Shown piece after piece: positions 42,986 through 45,764 of a stretch of DNA of 45,764 nt. Within the stretch, counting starts at the first letter, position 1. The number at the start of each line of letters is the position of its first letter. The position numbers and the translations under genes were made by a program. The notes under the pieces were generated by a model. It was not told where the DNA came from. It saw nothing but the letters and a program-made list of their open reading frames with translations, and ran no database searches. The DNA is from an uncultured Lachnospiraceae bacterium (GTDB lineage Bacteria; Bacillota; Clostridia; Lachnospirales; Lachnospiraceae): the NCBI GenBank assembly GCA_947384285.1, contig CANDGI010000024.1, forward strand, positions 1-45,764, read 5' to 3'.

Positions 42986-43150
42986 ATGGGGCGTCCGACC
43001 GATAACCCGAAAGACATCTCCCTTAAGGTACGGCTAGACAGTGATACATCAGCAAAATTAGAAGAATGTAGCCGGATTCTGGAAGTATCCAAAGCTGAGG
43101 TTGTCAGACAAGGGGTTCATAAGGTTTATGGCGGCCTGATGGAAAGATAG
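42986..43150 (+). CDS. Ribbon-helix-helix DNA-binding protein
   Basis: 54 residues from ATG 42986. A GRPTDNPKD start leads to a beta strand SLKVRLDS and two helices (TSAKLEECSRILEV, KAEVVRQGVHKVYGGL), the CopG/Arc layout. Relatives beginning GRPTDNPKD occur on conjugative and accessory elements of Lachnospiraceae. Alternative starts in frame are TTG at 42971 (with AGGTGG before it) and GTG at 42962, giving 59 or 62 residues. It is probably a small repressor or segregation-type protein. Context is a decayed accessory island. Confidence 0.75.
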   Translation: MGRPTDNPKDISLKVRLDSDTSAKLEECSRILEVSKAEVVRQGVHKVYGGLMER

Positions 43151-43206
43151 TAGGAAGCGGCGCATCCCCGCGAAGTTTGCAGCCGCTTCCAGCGGCATAT
43201 CTGCCT

Positions 43207-43253
43207 GCAAGACAGACCGCATAAATATTATACACTGTGCGGTTTTGTCTTGC
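43207..43253 (+). promoter_or_regulatory. Inverted repeat before the DUF6809-like gene
   Basis: GCAAGACAGACCGCA (43207-43221) and TGCGGTTTTGTCTTGC (43238-43253) pair with one bulge or mismatch around TAAATATTATACACTG. The right arm ends 20 bases before the AAGGA ribosome site. Its interior holds a TATTATAC, near a -10. It may be an operator or an RNA hairpin controlling translation. Confidence 0.5.
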
Positions 43254-43286
43254 AAGGAGTTGTTTGCCAAAAGAAAGGATGGCGGA

Positions 43287-43586
43287 ATGGGAAAAATTTT
43301 AGACGCGCTTGCAGCGGACCTGCTCTGCATCGCTCCCTCTGAGTACAAAGGAAGCGCTGAGTACAGAAAGGCAAGGGATTTGTCCTGCAAAATGGAAAAG
43401 CTGCTGCTTGAAAAACTCAGTGAGGAAGATAGAAAACTGCTGGAAGGCTACGGCGACGCACAGGCAGAGGCACACAGGCTTTATGCCAATCATTTGTTTG
43501 CTAAGGGATTCCGGCTTGGCGTGCTTCTGATGATGGAAGTGGTAACGGATGCAGACAGCTTGGTACTTCAAGAAAAACATGAGTGA
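43287..43586 (+). CDS. DUF6809-like small protein
   Basis: 99 residues, helical. Its shape, with APSEYKGSAEYRKARDLSCKMEKLLLEKLSEEDRKLLEGY split between helices and a late GFRLGVLLMMEVV, matches the small family I recall as DUF6809, found on accessory elements in gut Firmicutes. No enzymatic motif is seen. AAGGA lies 8 bases before the ATG at 43287. The frame is open upstream to 43245, but no site supports that start. It pairs with the ribbon-helix-helix gene 136 bp upstream. Confidence 0.65.
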   Translation: MGKILDALAADLLCIAPSEYKGSAEYRKARDLSCKMEKLLLEKLSEEDRKLLEGYGDAQAEAHRLYANHLFAKGFRLGVLLMMEVVTDADSLVLQEKHE

Positions 43587-43600
43587 GCCCGAATAGCATA

Positions 43601-43647
43601 CCGAACCCCAAAAATGGCGTAAACACGCTGTCTGCGGGGTTCTTTTA
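43601..43647 (+). terminator. Terminator after the DUF6809-like gene
   Basis: GAACCCC (43603-43609) pairs with GGGGTTC (43636-43642) followed by TTTT. Long 26 nt loop with a partial inner stem. Confidence 0.65.
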
Positions 43648-43698
43648 TGTTCTGTGATACCTATATCGGAGGCATTTACAGAATAACGTAAGCGCAAA

Positions 43699-43842
43699 AG
43701 GCCGTTGTGTCAAGAGATATGCCAGATATTTATAAGTGTTCAGATCATTCATTTTTGCCATTTCAACCATAGTATACACGATAGCACTGGCTGTGGCACC
43801 CTTAGGACTGGCACTGAACAGCCAGTTTTTCCTGCCAGCCAT
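43699..43842 (-). pseudogene. IS66-family transposase C-terminal fragment
   Basis: On the minus strand the frame reads MAGRKNWLFSASPKGATAS, then IVYTMVEMAKMNDLNTYKYLAYLLTQRP. GRKNWLFS..PKGA.ASA..Y..VE.AK and YLLTQRP are signatures of IS66 transposase C-terminal ends. Everything before and after is missing, with no terminal repeats. It is a remnant of a past insertion that marks the border with the nuclease pseudogene. Confidence 0.75.
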
Positions 43843-43896
43843 GTGTGGGTGGCTTTCCGGGCAGACTGGATTTTCAAGGCAATTAACCCTATAAAA

Positions 43897-44732
43897 TGGA
43901 CAGATAAAGGCTTCTGTTAAGGTGAATTATGAGATGCTCGATTTATATTGGGATATAGGCAGAGATATTGCTGCCAAGCAGAAAAATGCAAAATGGGGAG
44001 AGGCGTTTCTTGCAACAATGAGCAAGGATTTACGAAAGACTTTTCCTAATATGTCGGGTTTTTCAGTCCAAAACTTAAAAAGCATACGTTATTGATACAA
44101 ATTTTATAACTCCGACGAAAATGGCTTACAGCCTGTAAGCCAAATGGAATTAATTGAAAAAATAATTAAATCTATTCCGTGGGGGCATAATCAGAGGATT
44201 ATGTATAAGTGTAAAAATATTGCGGAAGCATTATTTTATGCGCAGAAAACGATGGATAACGGTTGGAGCAGAACTGTTTTAGAGCATCAAATAGATAGCG
44301 GTCTATATAACAGACAGGGCAAAGCTATTACCAATTTTCAATTAAAATTGCCAGAGCCGCAGTCTGATTTAGCTGAACAAACATTGAAAAATCCATACAA
44401 TTTTGACTTTCTGACCTTGAGAGAAAAATATGACGAAAAAGAATTGGAAGATGCCCTAATCAATCAAATTACTCAATTTCTATTGGAACTGGGCACAGGC
44501 TTTTCGTATCTTGGCAGGCAAATACATTTGCATGTCGGCGAAAGTGATTTTTATATGGATTTGCTTTTTTATCATGTGTAAGGATAAAGACGACGTCGTT
44601 GCTGAGTATGCGCTTGATGATATTTCACAGCCAATCGGGATTGCAGAATATGAATTGACAAAGGTACTTCGTGAAGAATTTAAAAGTAGTCTGCCGACAG
44701 TGGAAGAAATAGAGAATGAACTGTCTGAATAA
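43897..44732 (+). pseudogene. YhcG/DUF1016 PDDEXK-nuclease-like gene, degraded
   Basis: A single frame runs from about 43901 with QIKASVKVNYEMLDLYWDIG (N-terminal part of DUF1016_N, truncated in front). It continues through an in-frame TGA at 44093 where Trp is expected (RY-stop-YKFY) and the DUF1016 nuclease region NYNFDFL...LGRQIHLHVGESDFYMDLLFYH. At about 44573 roughly 40 codons seem deleted. The frame then shifts and resumes at CKDKDDVVAEYALDDISQPIGI to a stop at 44732. These proteins are putative restriction- or defence-type nucleases. Three separate lesions make it a pseudogene. Confidence 0.8.
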
Positions 44733-44783
44733 ATTTGCTTACAGGTTGTAATCTATGTTCTTGTAGAAAGCACAGGTGAATTT

Positions 44784-44921
44784 ATGGATTTTGGGGACGG
44801 ATTTCATATTGATGATGCGTGCTTTGAAAAGGATAAATTTTTTGAAGCTAAAACAAATATAAAAGCTGTTGGACTCGACATTTCACTGGAAGAGTTATTG
44901 CAAATGTACGATATAAAATAA
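44784..44921 (+). CDS. 45-residue open frame, possible gene fragment
   Basis: Reads MDFGDGFHIDDACFEK and ends ISLEELLQMYDIK. The same frame is open upstream (VIYVLVESTGEF) to about 44742, so it may be the tail of a longer lost gene. Protein-like composition but no ribosome site. I do not recognise it. Confidence 0.3.
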   Translation: MDFGDGFHIDDACFEKDKFFEAKTNIKAVGLDISLEELLQMYDIK

Positions 44922-45104
44922 TTAAAATATATGATAAAAAATTATTGAATAAGTCTTTTATGTTAAGAAAATCATTCAATTGTGATATTTTAGTGTATGA
45001 TTTTGATATATGCTTTTAAAAATGTTATGTCTTACCAAGCACTGAATTTGGCTATCCAAATTCACTTGTTAGGGACATTTGCCCCTAATACCCCATAAAA
45101 GAAC

Positions 45105-45158
45105 GCAGAGTCAGTAGCAAGTAGGAATCCCTCACTGCTTACTGGCTCTGTTTTTATT
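45105..45158 (+). terminator. Terminator in the AT-rich stretch
   Basis: CAGAGTCAGTA pairs with TACTGGCTCTG (45106-45116, 45140-45150), one mismatch, followed by TTTTTATT. The loop itself (GCAAGTAGG...CTGCT) can extend the stem. It does not directly follow an intact gene. Confidence 0.7.
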
Positions 45159-45250
45159 CCGCAATTTTTTACAATTCAGTTTTGGTGCCTATTGTTATGA
45201 TATTAGCAGGCAGGAACACTGTCAATAAAATTTGAAAGGAAGTGCTGAGA

Positions 45251-45646
45251 ATGGATTATAAAAATCTGTTTGAAAAATTCAATGAGGGAGGAAAGCTGCT
45301 TTTACCAGATGCTACGGTAGCCTTTGACGCTATTCCGTGGTCGAAACATCCAACTTTCGAGGGTGTGGAATTAAAACATATTATCACATCCGAAAAGACA
45401 GATGGACAGTTCAGCTTCCATCTTGTGAGGATAGCCCCTAATAAAAAGATTGGCAATCATATCCACGAGAAGCAATTAGAAACACATGAAGTTATTTCTG
45501 GTGCAGGCATCTGTGTGAACAATGGAGCAAAGCTGCCCTATGAAGCAGGCGTAATTTCCATTTTTCCTATCGGAGTGCCGCACGAAGTCATTGCAGGAGA
45601 AGATGGTCTTTATCTGTTTGCAAAATTTATGCCTGCATTGTGCTAA
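45251..45646 (+). CDS. Cupin-domain protein
   Basis: 131 residues from ATG 45251. It is a single small cupin barrel: GNHIHEKQLETHEVISGAGI (motif 1, with His and Glu metal ligands) and IFPIGVPHEVIAGEDGLYLF (motif 2, Pro-His). Likely binds a metal and a small ligand; the substrate is unknown. AAAGGAA is about 11 bases upstream. A GTG at 45242 is in frame but sits too close to the site. It follows a terminator and is a separate unit, the first intact gene after the decayed island. Confidence 0.85.
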   Translation: MDYKNLFEKFNEGGKLLLPDATVAFDAIPWSKHPTFEGVELKHIITSEKTDGQFSFHLVRIAPNKKIGNHIHEKQLETHEVISGAGICVNNGAKLPYEAGVISIFPIGVPHEVIAGEDGLYLFAKFMPALC

Positions 45647-45764
45647 CTCATTTCCCCAGTTTTAATTTCCTCAATATTGCCGAATGGCACGCGTGCCCCA
45701 GAGGGTATCGAGGTATCCTTTAGGATTGTTTGGGAAGATAATTTGTAAGTCAGCGGAGGTAAGC
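45647..45764 (-). other. Right-edge sequence, possibly the end of a minus-strand gene
   Basis: On the minus strand one frame is open from the window edge to a stop at 45643-45645, ending FGNIEEIKTGEMS. A second minus frame is open to about 45672. Neither is long enough to identify, so a convergent gene running off the window is possible but unproven. Confidence 0.2.

Larger units (their letters stand above)
44733..45250. other. AT-rich intergenic stretch with hairpins
   Basis: About 520 bp. A 45-codon frame (44784-44921) is annotated separately. Past it come TGAATTTGG-ctat-CCAAATTCA (45043-45064, perfect 9 bp stem), TTAGGG...CCCTAA (about 45069-45089), and the terminator at 45105. Nothing else is recognised. 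Confidence 0.5.

Noticed and set aside
43705-43920. 71-codon plus-strand frame across the IS66 remnant
   Set aside because: It is opposite the recognisable IS66 transposase fragment on the minus strand and has no domain of its own.

Overview
The window looks like a chromosomal segment of a Gram-positive gut anaerobe of the Lachnospiraceae type (Clostridium cluster XIVa). The evidence is AGGAGG-type ribosome binding sites, sigma-A promoters, the electron-transferring pyrK/pyrD dihydroorotate dehydrogenase, GH94 phosphorylases, a domain-permuted GH3 enzyme, a VanR/VanS-like pair and small DUF families common in that group. The species cannot be named from the sequence alone.

Layout. (1) 1-205: 3' end of tRNA-Lys(UUU) and complete tRNA-Leu(UAG), each followed by a hairpin. 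(2) 296-9674: a consensus sigma-A promoter, then a PAS histidine kinase with a C-terminal HPt-like segment, a receiver/HD-GYP protein, an intergenic 71-72 bp tandem repeat, and a chemosensory operon cheR-cheB-cheY-like-cheA-cheW-MCP ending at a terminator. No flagellar, pilus or cheC/cheD gene is visible. (3) 9751-12996: a Ktr-type potassium uptake pair, a PAP2 phosphatase and a DUF1653 protein. (4) 13172-17171: pyrC-pyrF-pyrK-pyrD; pyrE lies apart at 32208. (5) 17269-18136: a radical SAM gene broken by two frameshifts. (6) 18284-31907: a secreted Big2-domain protein and an AraC-type regulator, then two GH94 phosphorylases (minus strand) divergent from a sugar ABC transporter (binding protein and two permeases, no ATPase) and a GH3 enzyme. 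Together these form a beta-glucoside/beta-glucan import and phosphorolysis locus. (7) 32208-33862: pyrE, a 50-residue membrane peptide, a VanZ-like protein and a small membrane protein. (8) 34021-39784: an M29 aminopeptidase with an N-terminal extension, then purE-purM-purN-purD. (9) 40118-42008: a VanR/VanS-like two-component pair with no resistance genes beside it. (10) 42009-45764: an AT-rich, decayed accessory segment with a Panacea-domain (SocA-like) pseudogene, a ribbon-helix-helix protein, a DUF6809-like protein, an IS66 transposase remnant, a YhcG/DUF1016 nuclease pseudogene and a cupin protein.

A recurring theme is short-period tandem duplication in intergenic DNA: 71-72 bp units before cheR, 55 bp before pyrK (copying the ribosome binding site), 75 bp after purN (copying its 3' end with the stop codon) and 48 bp after purD. 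The most notable items are the kinase/HD-GYP/chemosensory cluster with its palindromic repeat array, the dual-GH94 plus permuted-GH3 locus with a symmetric element in its divergent promoter region, the VanR/VanS pair without van genes, and a 99 bp element with perfect 18 bp inverted ends. All functional calls come from reading motifs and from memory of the families; no database search was run.
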